From: Candidatus Glomeribacter gigasporarum BEG34
Lineage (GTDB): Bacteria; Pseudomonadota; Gammaproteobacteria; Burkholderiales; Burkholderiaceae
Length of the DNA: 64,000 bases
Direction of reading: 5' to 3'
Assembly: GCF_000227585.1 (NCBI RefSeq)
Contig: NZ_CAFB01000034.1
Span: forward strand, 1 to 64,000
In this document: piece after piece, positions 55,069-63,603 of the stretch
How the letters are laid out: every line of letters begins with the position of its first letter
How positions within the stretch are numbered: position 1 is the stretch's first letter
Made by a program: the position numbers and the translations under genes
Notes under the pieces: generated by a model
Told to the model about the DNA's origin: nothing
Seen by the model: only the letters and a program-made list of their open reading frames with translations
Database searches by the model: none

Positions 55069-55851
55069 ATGCGCTCTACTCTCAGCGCGGCGGCCGGCCG
55101 CGCGCGCCGCCTCTTCTCCACATGCATACGGATGGGTCTGCCCTGCCGCTGCGCATTATGCGACGCGCTCTCGCCCGAGCCTGTATGCAGTGCGTGTATG
55201 CGCGCGCATTGGCCTGCGCCTTCCGCTGTCTGCGCGCGTTGCGTCCAGTGCGCGTATCCGCTGAATATCCATACGCGTTTGGAAAGCGGAAGCGCGCCGC
55301 TCTGCGGTCAATGTATCGCAGCGCCGCCGGCATTCGACGCGACCCTTGCGCTGGCCGACTACGCCGCGCCGCTTGATACACTCGTCGCCGCGTTGAAATT
55401 CAGGTCTAAACTCGCGCTTGCGCCTCTATTCGCGCAGCAGCTCGCCACGCGAATCCACCCCGCCTTTTTAGACTCCAGGAGGTCTTGCCCCGATCTCACC
55501 CTGCCCGTGCCGCTCTCCAGCCGCCGGTTGATCGCGCGCGGCTATAACCAGGCGTGGGAAATTGCGCGTCCTTTGGCGCGCATGCTTGGCCTGCGCGCGC
55601 ATCCAGCGCTTCTTGAACGCATCATCGATACGCCGCCGCAAACCTCGCTTCCCGCGAAAGCGCGCCGCCGCAATATGCGCCGCGCTTTCGCCTTAGCGCA
55701 CGCGCATCCAGCCTTTGTGCGCGGCCGTCATATTGCGGTGGTCGATGATGTGATGACATCCGGCGCAACGCTGGAATCTGTTGCGCGCGTTCTGAAGCGC
55801 GCCGGCGCTGCGCGCGTGACGAATTGGGTGGTATTGCGCACGCCTAAATAG
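55069..55851 (+). CDS. comF: ComF-family phosphoribosyltransferase-like protein
   Basis: The protein has 260 residues from ATG 55069 (GTG 55066 is possible). A double zinc ribbon has cysteines in CRCALCDAL, VCSACM, CARCVQC and LCGQC. The PRTase domain ends with IAVVDDVMTSGATLESVARV. ComF helps single-stranded DNA handling in transformation. It is divergent from the methyltransferase. Confidence 0.92.
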   Translation: MRSTLSAAAGRARRLFSTCIRMGLPCRCALCDALSPEPVCSACMRAHWPAPSAVCARCVQCAYPLNIHTRLESGSAPLCGQCIAAPPAFDATLALADYAAPLDTLVAALKFRSKLALAPLFAQQLATRIHPAFLDSRRSCPDLTLPVPLSSRRLIARGYNQAWEIARPLARMLGLRAHPALLERIIDTPPQTSLPAKARRRNMRRAFALAHAHPAFVRGRHIAVVDDVMTSGATLESVARVLKRAGAARVTNWVVLRTPK

Positions 55852-55861
55852 AGCGTACAGG

Positions 55862-56410
55862 TTATTGGTAAATCAGCACCATTTGAACCGTTGCCTTGAC
55901 CGTGCCAGGCCCCACTGTTGCCTGGCCTGTTTTTTCTATCTGTGCATGCAGTGGTTTGCTTCCGGTGCCATCATTTTTTAAGAAAATGAGTTTGACATCG
56001 CCCGGCGCGATCGTTTCGCTTGTTCCATCGAGTCTTTTCTCGAACATTCGGATCGATACGTTGTCTGCGTCGCCTTGATTCATAAATCTCGTGGGATTTT
56101 GCGTGTCGGCGGTGCCATCGAACCGGACCTGGATTGCGCGCCGATTCAAATTTTCCGGAGGACACTTGCTAATTTTCACTTCAAAACTTCGCTCAGGCGT
56201 ATTTAATTCATCATTGAGTGTGCTGGCCAGATGCGTGCCAAGATCCACCTGAACATCTTCGACTTCGCAGGTATCCGCAATCACTTTTCCGTTCAGTTCC
56301 AGCTCAAAATCAGCCGCGCCAACCGGCAGGCACAGGATGACAGAACTGCTTACAAGAAGCCATTTCAATACCTTCGCGGATAGCGACTCCATGATTTTTT
56401 GCGCTTTCAT
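55862..56410 (-). CDS. Minor fimbrial subunit (last gene of fim operon)
   Basis: The protein has 182 residues with a signal peptide ending at VGA. The pilin domain contains DTCEVEDVQVDLGTHLAS, KISKCPPENL and a C-terminal beta-zipper VKATVQMVLIYQ. The paired cysteines are in place. Its start overlaps the stop of the preceding subunit (ATGA). It is probably an adaptor or terminator subunit. Confidence 0.88.
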   Translation of the reverse strand: MKAQKIMESLSAKVLKWLLVSSSVILCLPVGAADFELELNGKVIADTCEVEDVQVDLGTHLASTLNDELNTPERSFEVKISKCPPENLNRRAIQVRFDGTADTQNPTRFMNQGDADNVSIRMFEKRLDGTSETIAPGDVKLIFLKNDGTGSKPLHAQIEKTGQATVGPGTVKATVQMVLIYQ

Positions 56411-56988
56411 TCGTAAGACATCGTCACTCTGACCACTGACTGTACATCGCCGTTGCTGGCTTTGCCTTTGGGCGTAAACATGTCTGCATTCAAATCGACT
56501 TTTACGTTCCGCTGTTTATCGATCTCAAAGGTCCGGACCGCGCCGTCAAACCAGCGCACCGCTTCATTGGAAGGATCGGCCCCGCTCCAAATCCGTATCC
56601 CGACATTTTGGGCAGCCTTCCCGCCGCTCAACGTATTGGCGAATACCTTTGCGTCATCCGCATGCGGACTTCCCTGAATCGCCATCTTAACTTTGCTCAT
56701 TCCGGGCGGGCATTTGGACAAATTCAGCGTAAACGCCCCTGCAGGGCTATGGCTGTTCGCCGCTTGCATCTGACTGTGACGCGCCAACGGCAGAGTGAGC
56801 TTGACTGCCGTGCCGTTATCGACTGTGCATGGCTCTGCAAAAACCGTTGCGGTAAAAGTAAGCCTCACCTGGTCATTTGTTGCAAATTCAGGCGGGAGCG
56901 CTCTAGCTCTAGATACACTTGCCGGGAATGCCGCTGCGAAAGCCAGCGCTAATATGAGACTCAACCTCATTGCTCGAACACTCATCAT
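56407..56988 (-). CDS. Minor fimbrial subunit
   Basis: The protein has 193 residues with a signal peptide. FTATVFAEPCTVDNGTAVKL, NLSKCPPGMSKVKMAIQG and the end VVRVTMSYE show the Fimbrial/PapG-like pilin fold. It starts two bases after the adhesin gene and is likely a pilus-tip adaptor. Confidence 0.88.
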   Translation of the reverse strand: MMSVRAMRLSLILALAFAAAFPASVSRARALPPEFATNDQVRLTFTATVFAEPCTVDNGTAVKLTLPLARHSQMQAANSHSPAGAFTLNLSKCPPGMSKVKMAIQGSPHADDAKVFANTLSGGKAAQNVGIRIWSGADPSNEAVRWFDGAVRTFEIDKQRNVKVDLNADMFTPKGKASNGDVQSVVRVTMSYE

Positions 56989-56990
56989 AT

Positions 56991-57986
56991 TTACTCATAG
57001 GAAAGCTGAATGGTGGCCAATGCGGAGAAATCGCCCAGCGCAATGGCGCCGGTTGCGCTTTTCTTCTTCAGGCGCGCGCGAAAACTCAAAACCGTGTCGT
57101 CCCTACCGTTGTTGCTATATTGGTGATCTGTATTAAGCACGAAAGGCGTACTGCTTCCATCTGCCCGATGCTCCCGTAGCTCTACCACGAATCCTTTCGC
57201 CTGACTGCCTTGGTTTGCATTAATCAACCCCTGTGCAGGTGCATCTGAGTCTGCATTCACATTGACTGTAATGTCGACTGCTTGGTCGCATTTCAGACTG
57301 ACTGAAAAATTTCTAAAGGACATTCCTGTCGCTGACTCCAGCACAGTTGTGGAAACCCTGCCCAACGGAATCGTCGGATTTCTATTATCGGGCGTACAGG
57401 GCAATACTTTGACCGCGCCGCCTGCTGCAACAGAAATTGCCAAGACGGGTAGCGTTTGGCTGTCCGCAGTGAGAATTGCAGCGGACCCGTAAACTCCGCC
57501 GTTGATCTGCGCTCCAAATGTGATTGGCCCGGTCTTCACCAGCTCGAACGCCAAGTCTTCCATTTCGACTGTATTGGGCCATCTCCAACTACCCAAATTG
57601 CGTGTAATTTGGAAAGGAAATCGATGTCTTGAATTGAGAATCCGGTATCCAACTCCATCCACATTGGTACGGTAAACCTGATTTGGCTCAAGAGGCTCGC
57701 CTGGGACGCCGTTGTTGAGCCCAGTCGCACTCATTGTTCCATTACAGCCTATATTAATATTTGTAATAAATTGCGGGTTTGGCGCTGGAACAGGCGTACG
57801 CCAGATCACCCTCCCGACCGGCGTGTTTGAATCCACAGGAATCGCGGCTGGGATTTGAATGCTGGGCAAGCGAGTGGCAGCCTCTATCCATTCCGGCTTC
57901 AATGCACACTGCGCATAAGCTGCGCTGCTCAAGACGCTGCCCATCAGGATAGCGCAGACGGTTACGGTTTTGAGATATATTTTCAT
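56991..57986 (-). CDS. Two-domain fimbrial tip adhesin
   Basis: The protein has 331 residues with signal peptide MKIYLKTVTVCAILMGSVL. Residues ~27-185 form a unique N-terminal domain with no pilin pattern. The second half is a pilin domain: LPCTPDNRNPTIPLGRVSTT, VSLKCDQAVDITVNVN and a terminal ATIQLSYE. This is the layout of FimH-type adhesins. Its position after the usher and its ATGA overlap agree. The receptor is unknown; a fungal surface is one possibility. Confidence 0.85.
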   Translation of the reverse strand: MKIYLKTVTVCAILMGSVLSSAAYAQCALKPEWIEAATRLPSIQIPAAIPVDSNTPVGRVIWRTPVPAPNPQFITNINIGCNGTMSATGLNNGVPGEPLEPNQVYRTNVDGVGYRILNSRHRFPFQITRNLGSWRWPNTVEMEDLAFELVKTGPITFGAQINGGVYGSAAILTADSQTLPVLAISVAAGGAVKVLPCTPDNRNPTIPLGRVSTTVLESATGMSFRNFSVSLKCDQAVDITVNVNADSDAPAQGLINANQGSQAKGFVVELREHRADGSSTPFVLNTDHQYSNNGRDDTVLSFRARLKKKSATGAIALGDFSALATIQLSYE

Positions 57987-60532
57987 GGCGTTGGATTCTC
58001 TATAGGTTCAGGTGCGCCTAGACAGGGGATTTCATACTGTTCATAAAAGCGGCTGGCCGGCGCTTTTTCGGGTAGAGTATCCAACGCAATCTGGCAGCTC
58101 TGCTGCGCATCTTTGCCCCATTGGACCGTCAGACGGTCTCCTTTCTGAACCCCGGAGACAAAGACTTGTCCGTCCGCGCCCGCAATGCCGATGTCCTTGC
58201 CCTGCGCATCAAGAATCTGCGCGCCCAATGGGACTGCCTCGCCGTTGCCGCGCTGCGCAGTAATCAGCATACGCCGGCCCAGCCGCGTTTCAAACACCGC
58301 CCGCACCATCGCGCCTCGGGTCGGTACGACCTCGGCCGCGGTATGCTCGATTTCTACCTGTTCGCCCAAATCTTCGGTCAACAGCGCAATGCGGTTGCGG
58401 CGGTACGGATTCAGGGATGGCACTACCGCATAGCCGCGCCGGTCGGTGCGCACCCCTTGCTGATTCTCCAGTCTGACATGCGCCGCGCCAGGCGCCACCA
58501 CCAGCGCAATCGTGTCCTGCAACGGCTGGCTCAAGGTCAAACCGCCGCGATGCAATACCATACCGCCGCCCAGATTGACCGAGGCGCGCTGATAGCCCGC
58601 GCCCACGCTATACCCGGCATCGACGCGGCCAACGCCGCCCGCGTAGCCCAGGTTGAACGCGCCGTTTGCGCCGCCGCGCGCGGCGCCGATATTCACGCCA
58701 TAATTCAGATTGTGCTGCTCCAGCAGCGTTCCAGAGGCGCTTGCGCGATGCGCAACGCCTTGACCGGTGATATGGCTGACGGTATAGCCTGTGTGCACGC
58801 TGTGTGCGCGCGTGCCGAACAGATCGAGCGGCATCGAGGCACTCAGCGAGAGGCTGTTTGAATATCCGCCGTTGTAATGGCGCGTACGCGCGGCGTACAC
58901 ACCATAATTTAAACGCCAGAGACTGGCGTTGTAACCGAGCTGCAACCACTGGTCGCGACCGCCATGATCCCAATACGTTTGCTGGTTGGCCGTCAAATTG
59001 AACGCGCCATAACGGCCCAGGCTTTGCCAAAGTTGAGCTTCAACGCGGGCGCGCCGGTGGGGACGGGAAGAGGATGCGCCCGATTGCGCCTGCACCGCTT
59101 CGCTGAAATCGAAATAGCCTGAAGTGGAATAGCGCTGGCCGAGCAAACGGAAGGTGGTGCCATAAGGCAACAGCGATTTGGCATATAACGCGCGCCAGCT
59201 TTGGCCCTGCGCGTGGCGGCCATCCGGGAGCGCCGTGCGGGCATGCGTCAGATCCACCGAAACAGCGCCCCACGCGCCCAGATTCATACCCGCGCCGAAC
59301 AGGCCGGCGACATATTGCCTGGATGCGGCCAACCCCGTATACGCGGTCAGATCGTGCGGCAGGCCGTAGGTCAATGAACCGCGTACAAAATTGGGTTGCG
59401 CGCCTTCGTCGCCGTGGCGATATTGGCCTGCGGCGATCTGATAGCGGAAGGCGCCTTCGCGCAGCATGATCTCCGGCACGGCAGAAAGCGCCTGGGTATA
59501 GTGCGTCTCGCGTCCGTCCGCTTCGATCACCACCACTTCGAGATCGCCCGTTGAAGCCGGATATAGATCGCGGATTTCAAACGCGCCCGGCGCAACGTAC
59601 CTTGTATCAATCACATAACCATTTTGCCGGATTTCGACCTTGGCATTGGTCTGCGCAAAACCGCGCAGCACTGGCGCGTAGCCTTGCAAACTGTCCGGCA
59701 GCATCTGGTCGTCAGACGCAAGCTTGAGGCCGCGCAATCCAATGCCATCCCTCCAGACGCCATCGCTTGCGAAGCTGTCCCCCAGCGTGAGATGGCTGCG
59801 CCAGGAAGTGATATCGCGTTCGGCGTATGCGGAGATAGAGCGCCATTTCGGCCGGCCTTCCAGAGACGATTTGCTCAGGCTGGAATTGTGCCGAAGCCGC
59901 CACGCGCCCATATTGATCCCGCTTCTGAGGCCCAAAAACAGGTCCTGATGATGGCCGCTTTCCTTGCGATGCGTATTCGATGCGCTTAGACGATAGTCCA
60001 ACAGCGCCGCCGCCGCGCCGGTGTCCCATTCTTTCGGATCCACGCCGCCGCGCGCGACTTGGCGCAGCGCAATCTGCGGAATGCTTAGGTTCAGTCTCTG
60101 CTGGCCAAGATCAAATGCGACTTGTGCGTTTTCAACCGCCGATTCTACATCCAGACACTGCGTTTCCTCCGCTGCGTTCAGCGCCGGAAATACATTGAGC
60201 AATACGCCCGCCGCCTCAAGCAGTGCCCGCCGGATACAGGGTTTTGCGCTTGCATCCGGCGCGGGCGCGATGAACTGCACCTCACGCTGCTCGACGAAAT
60301 TCTGGTTGACATACACATCCACCCGGTAGGTTCCGGGCAGCACATATTCACCTTTTGAAAAAAGGGATAAATCGACTGCTTGCTGTGGATCCGACTGATG
60401 CAGAAAGCCTGGATTAAACTCAACCTGAGCGATCTCGGCGGCCTGCGCGGCCCGGTCGCTGAACAGCAGCGCGCACATGAAAAGACCTGCCGGAGCAAGG
60501 CGACGCGCCAGCGCAGAGAATGGGGACTTCAT
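57983..60532 (-). CDS. Fimbrial outer-membrane usher protein
   Basis: The protein has 849 residues, typical of FimD/PapC. It has a signal peptide ending near AQA, an N-terminal chaperone-binding domain (VEFNPGFLHQSDPQQAVDLS), the 24-strand pore with plug (ARGFAQ-like block LRGFAQTNAKVEIRQNGYVI), and C-terminal domains ending CLGAPEPIENPTP. The C-terminal cysteine pair is present. It secretes and assembles the pilus. Confidence 0.95.
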   Translation of the reverse strand: MKSPFSALARRLAPAGLFMCALLFSDRAAQAAEIAQVEFNPGFLHQSDPQQAVDLSLFSKGEYVLPGTYRVDVYVNQNFVEQREVQFIAPAPDASAKPCIRRALLEAAGVLLNVFPALNAAEETQCLDVESAVENAQVAFDLGQQRLNLSIPQIALRQVARGGVDPKEWDTGAAAALLDYRLSASNTHRKESGHHQDLFLGLRSGINMGAWRLRHNSSLSKSSLEGRPKWRSISAYAERDITSWRSHLTLGDSFASDGVWRDGIGLRGLKLASDDQMLPDSLQGYAPVLRGFAQTNAKVEIRQNGYVIDTRYVAPGAFEIRDLYPASTGDLEVVVIEADGRETHYTQALSAVPEIMLREGAFRYQIAAGQYRHGDEGAQPNFVRGSLTYGLPHDLTAYTGLAASRQYVAGLFGAGMNLGAWGAVSVDLTHARTALPDGRHAQGQSWRALYAKSLLPYGTTFRLLGQRYSTSGYFDFSEAVQAQSGASSSRPHRRARVEAQLWQSLGRYGAFNLTANQQTYWDHGGRDQWLQLGYNASLWRLNYGVYAARTRHYNGGYSNSLSLSASMPLDLFGTRAHSVHTGYTVSHITGQGVAHRASASGTLLEQHNLNYGVNIGAARGGANGAFNLGYAGGVGRVDAGYSVGAGYQRASVNLGGGMVLHRGGLTLSQPLQDTIALVVAPGAAHVRLENQQGVRTDRRGYAVVPSLNPYRRNRIALLTEDLGEQVEIEHTAAEVVPTRGAMVRAVFETRLGRRMLITAQRGNGEAVPLGAQILDAQGKDIGIAGADGQVFVSGVQKGDRLTVQWGKDAQQSCQIALDTLPEKAPASRFYEQYEIPCLGAPEPIENPTP

Positions 60533-60556
60533 GAAAACAAGATGAAGGAACAGGCT

Positions 60557-61342
60557 CTATATGCTGGGCTGATTGCTTGCCTGACCACGCGCCGGAGCCT
60601 CGATCTCCGCTTGCACCGGATCTGAAACGCCGCCGTAATCATTGATATAACGATAGCTCAGCGTATAACGCTGGCCGGCGTTATACGGCGGCGGCGCTTG
60701 AATCTCCAGACGCTGGCTGCTTTTCGCGGGCACCATCTCGGCTTTGATTTGAGTCTGTTTGCCCGCGCCTTCGAGCTTTACCTCGGATAAGTTGACCGAA
60801 AACGGCGTCGGATTCTCGGCGATCAATGCTGGCCGTCCCTGCTCGCCTTCACGGACGATCTGCCACTGCAATTCGCGCCCCGCCTTGAGCGCGCTTTCCT
60901 TGGCAAGCGCAGGCGGCCGGTAAAACAGTTTGATCCGGGTGCGCACCGCAATCTGCAATACATTTTCCTTATCGGACTTCGGCGGAATTTCCTGCACATT
61001 CAGCCAGTACACCGACTCCCGGTCTTCCGGCAAACCGTGCCCGGAATACATGATGCGGACATTGTTTTCCTTGTCCGGATCAAGACGGAAAATCGGCGGC
61101 GTCAGCGCGAACGGCGTTTTGGCGCGCGCGTTCTCGCTGCCGTCATCCAGCCAGACCTGGACGACATAGGGCGTCTGGCTGGTGTTCTTGACCGGGATCG
61201 ACGCCTTGCGCTTGGCGCCGTCATACACAACCCGCGTTCCGCCGACCAGAATGCCCGCCTGCGCCGGCAGCGCCGCCGCGCACAAAGCGCCCGCCCAGAG
61301 GGCGAGCCGCACCTTTTTCAAGGCTGAAATAAATTGGAGCAT
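60557..61342 (-). CDS. Periplasmic fimbrial chaperone
   Basis: The protein has 261 residues with a signal peptide ending at AQA. The PapD fold shows VGGTRVVYDGAKRKASIPVK, FRLDPDKENNVRIMYSG and VYWLNVQEIPPK with the subunit-binding residues (Arg after GGTR and Lys in TRIKLFYRP). It caps subunits by donor-strand complementation. It lies 24 bases upstream of the usher. Confidence 0.95.
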   Translation of the reverse strand: MLQFISALKKVRLALWAGALCAAALPAQAGILVGGTRVVYDGAKRKASIPVKNTSQTPYVVQVWLDDGSENARAKTPFALTPPIFRLDPDKENNVRIMYSGHGLPEDRESVYWLNVQEIPPKSDKENVLQIAVRTRIKLFYRPPALAKESALKAGRELQWQIVREGEQGRPALIAENPTPFSVNLSEVKLEGAGKQTQIKAEMVPAKSSQRLEIQAPPPYNAGQRYTLSYRYINDYGGVSDPVQAEIEAPARGQASNQPSI

Positions 61343-61380
61343 GAGTGATCCTGAAATTTGCTCTACCCTATATCATCACT

Positions 61381-61415
61381 CAAGCCCGGCTGAGGATACG
61401 CATCAGCCGGGCTTG
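61381..61415 (-). promoter_or_regulatory. Strong hairpin between major subunit and chaperone genes
   Basis: CAAGCCCGGCTGA and TCAGCCGGGCTTG form a perfect 13-bp stem with a nine-base loop. No T run follows on the minus strand. Such hairpins after the major pilin gene often protect the pilin mRNA or cause partial termination, giving excess major subunit. Confidence 0.75.
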
Positions 61416-61444
61416 ACAGAGGAAAGCGCATGGATATGTATGGG

Positions 61445-61990
61445 TTAAGGATAATTAATATCGAGATTTACATTCCCCTGAAAGTTCCCCGCCGCCGGGG
61501 CATTATTTCCGATCTGTTCAAATGTGGCTGCAGAACGTACTGTATGGTTCGCACCAGTGATATTAAACGCAGTTGAATTCGCGTTCAGATTCAAAAGGGC
61601 CGTTTGGTCTGTATCATACAGCCTGATCCCGACGTCCTGTCTCTGGGTGTTGTTAGTAGTATCAGTCACAACTAATAAGTCGGTGTTAGCTGTCGCCCCT
61701 GTTCCGTTGTAGGTTACCGTAACACCCCTGAACGTTGGACAGTTCACCAATTGGATATCAAATGGTACGATACGGGATCTCGCTCCAGCGTTCCCGAACT
61801 GCTGGCTAAAGTGCGTACCCAATGGCACTGTCATTTGCTGATTATTGCCCTGTATCTGGCAGGCTGTTGCAGTAATCACGCCGTTAAAATCGATTCTCCC
61901 CGCCCTTACTGTAGTCTGCGCTCCCGCACCTGAAGAAATACTGCCCATCGCTGCCGCGGTCATCCCCATCAAAATGAAGCGTTTCATCAT
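61445..61990 (-). CDS. Major fimbrial subunit (FimA-like)
   Basis: The protein has 181 residues with a signal peptide ending at GAQ. GRIDFNGVITATACQIQGNN, VNCPTFRGVTVTYNGTGA and the final GNFQGNVNLDINYP give the pilin fold, disulfide and beta-zipper. It is the first gene of the operon, as expected for the rod subunit. It has many Asn/Thr residues and is richer in A+T than the usher. Confidence 0.92.
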   Translation of the reverse strand: MMKRFILMGMTAAAMGSISSGAGAQTTVRAGRIDFNGVITATACQIQGNNQQMTVPLGTHFSQQFGNAGARSRIVPFDIQLVNCPTFRGVTVTYNGTGATANTDLLVVTDTTNNTQRQDVGIRLYDTDQTALLNLNANSTAFNITGANHTVRSAATFEQIGNNAPAAGNFQGNVNLDINYP

Positions 61991-62297
61991 TTCTCCTCAT
62001 TAAGTCAGAATTAGAAGATTTGTCAACAACATGATTGAAGGTGTTATTGATAGACCGAATGCTAATTTAACTGGAAGCCCGTATAAATAAGCCTGCTCTT
62101 TTTCAGGCGGCAGATCAATCTTATTTTAAACGGCATTTTTCTTATGCTTTATGAATCAAGCACTCTCATGATGAGATACTGAGCCCCATAGAGCGCTGGC
62201 ACAGATTGATTCTAGAAATCCTAGGTCGCGTTCTCAATTAAGCAAGCCATTTGGCGCTGTGATTCCAATGTAAATAGCTGCAATGGCACCCTGCAAA
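61991..62297. other. Intergenic stretch upstream of the fimbrial operon
   Basis: About 300 bases of A+T-rich DNA contain no ORF of note. It must hold the fim promoter on the minus strand. I see no invertible-element inverted repeats and no recombinase gene, so phase variation by inversion is not indicated. Confidence 0.5.
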
Positions 62298-62334
62298 GAA
62301 AAAGCCCCTTTAGCGCCGCAACGCTTAAGGGGCT
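62298..62334 (-). terminator. Rho-independent terminator of tRNA-Arg
   Basis: On the minus strand AGCCCCTT pairs with AAGGGGCT, with an inner AGCG/CGCT extension, and is followed by TTTTTCTTT. It lies 20 bases after the tRNA 3' end. Confidence 0.88.
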
Positions 62335-62353
62335 GATTTTAAAGGCATTTTAA

Positions 62354-62430
62354 TGGCGCGGCTGGCAGGATTCGAACCCACGACCCCTTGGTTCGTAGCC
62401 AAGTACTCTGTCCAACTGAGCTACAGCCGC
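62354..62430 (-). tRNA. tRNA-Arg (anticodon ACG)
   Basis: This is a 77-nt tRNA with acceptor GCGGCTG/CAGCCGC, discriminator G and encoded CCA. The anticodon stem CTTGG/CCAAG encloses CTACGAA, giving anticodon ACG (read as ICG). The T arm GTGGGTTCGAATCC is standard. A palindromic repeat begins two bases upstream of its 5' end. Confidence 0.96.
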
Positions 62431-62431
62431 C

Positions 62432-62589
62432 TAAGAGCATTTTTCAGCGGCTTGCCTGGAGTCGCTTTGCGCTCGCCGTATGGTCCCGCTGCGGGGTCGC
62501 CTCCATCGCGCAGCGAGGCAGACCTGCTCCACCCGCATCGGTCCCGTCTTCGCGCTCGCTCTTTGGAAAATTCGCTGAAAAATGCTCTA
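62432..62589. repeat. Palindromic repeat, TAGAGCATTTTTCAG type, long form (158 bp)
   Basis: The ends TAAGAGCATTTTTCAGCG and CGCTGAAAAATGCTCTA are present with a shortened inner palindrome. It lies between tRNA-Arg and the DUF192 gene, both on the minus strand, and abuts the tRNA promoter region. Confidence 0.88.
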
Positions 62590-62613
62590 GCGTCCAAATT
62601 ATAACAACAAAAT

Positions 62614-63249
62614 TCAGCGTCTTGGTAATCCATCAATTTTCGTGCCGGGTTTTACGTCTTTAGACGCATACCATCCTGAGTTCATTTCGAGTGCATAGCG
62701 CACAGGCCGCACAGGACAATGCGAGTTTAATGTTCCAGGCTGCATCTCATCCATGTTGGCAATGATGCCCGCTTCATCGATAAAAGCGATAGAAAGCGGA
62801 ATCTTGGTATTACGCATCCAGAAACAATACTGATCTGTTCGATCGAACACAAATAGCATGCCATTATCCGGTTTAAGAAAAGTTCTAAACATTAACCCCC
62901 TGGCGCGGTCAGCATCATTCTCAGCGATTTCCGCCTTCACGGAATACGCGCCCACGCTCAAATGAACGACCGGAAGAATCTTCTGTTCAGGGGAAAGGGC
63001 GCCCTGAGCGTTGGCTGTACTCGCCAGCAACCACGCGCCGATGAGCAGCAGAAAGCGTCTGCTGCTAGAGCATTTTTCAGTCGATTTGCCCGAGGAGCGA
63101 GCGCGAAGACAGTATGGGGATCGATGCAGGCGGAGCAGGTCTCCATCGCGCAGCGATGGAGGCGACCCTGCAGCGATCCCGAATACCGAAAACGCGGAAG
63201 CGACATAGGGAAAATCAGTGAAAAATGCTCTAGTTAAAGCATTTTTCAC
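62614..63249 (-). CDS. DUF192 secreted protein with repeat-derived insert in the leader
   Basis: From GTG 63249 the leader reads MKNALT, then 55 residues from the palindromic repeat at 63066-63232, then SSRRFLLLIGAWLLASTANA, a signal core and cleavage site. ATG 63288 is an alternative start. The DUF192 domain follows: VEIAENDADRARGLMFR-like block (IAENDADRARGLMFRTFLKP), MLFVFDRTDQYCFWMRNTKI and MNSGWYASKDVKPG. The family (ProC-like barrel) has no firm function. The insert length is an exact multiple of three and contains no stop. Confidence 0.85.
   Translation of the reverse strand: MKNALTRAFFTDFPYVASAFSVFGIAAGSPPSLRDGDLLRLHRSPYCLRARSSGKSTEKCSSSRRFLLLIGAWLLASTANAQGALSPEQKILPVVHLSVGAYSVKAEIAENDADRARGLMFRTFLKPDNGMLFVFDRTDQYCFWMRNTKIPLSIAFIDEAGIIANMDEMQPGTLNSHCPVRPVRYALEMNSGWYASKDVKPGTKIDGLPRR
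63066..63232. repeat. Palindromic repeat, TAGAGCATTTTTCAG type, long form inside a gene (167 bp with both TA)
   Basis: It has the same length and plus-strand orientation as the copy at 26153-26319, with about 85-90% identity by eye. It is read on the opposite strand by its host gene and is open there as well. TA flanks both ends. A degenerate single end (TTAAAGCATTTTTCACTGAG) follows at once. Confidence 0.93.
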
Positions 63250-63396
63250 TGAGCGCGTATCAGGAGCAAGCAAAGAAGCAGCCTTCATCGCATTTACATC
63301 AGGGAAATATGAATTCATGGGCGTGAGCAGTTGAGCGCATCGCGTCTCTGCGCAGTCTCTTGCCATGCTAGAATCTGCGCTTTTCCGGAGCATATC

Positions 63397-63570
63397 ATGG
63401 CTGTTCAGCAAAATAAGAAATCGCCGTCAAAACGCAATATGCGCCGCTCACACGATGCACTGCGCAATCCAACGCTCAGTATTGAGCCGTCTTCAGGAGA
63501 AGTTCACTTGCGGCATCATATCAGCCCGAATGGCTATTATCGCGGCAAGCAAGTGATTCAAAAAGTCTAG
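63397..63570 (+). CDS. rpmF: 50S ribosomal protein L32
   Basis: The protein has 57 residues from ATG 63397. [20 protein letters not shown], the body [20 protein letters not shown] and YYRGKQVI are standard L32 of the type without zinc cysteines. The DUF177 (yceD) gene that normally precedes rpmF is absent. plsX follows by 33 bases. Confidence 0.97.
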   Translation: MAVQQNKKSPSKRNMRRSHDALRNPTLSIEPSSGEVHLRHHISPNGYYRGKQVIQKV

Positions 63571-63603
63571 CCGGGCTCACCTTGGAAGGATAGCCCCCTT
63601 GGC

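Noticed and set aside
61991-62297. Invertible promoter element (fimS-like) upstream of the fimbrial operon
   Set aside because: No short inverted repeats flanking a promoter and no FimB/FimE-type recombinase gene are present in the vicinity.
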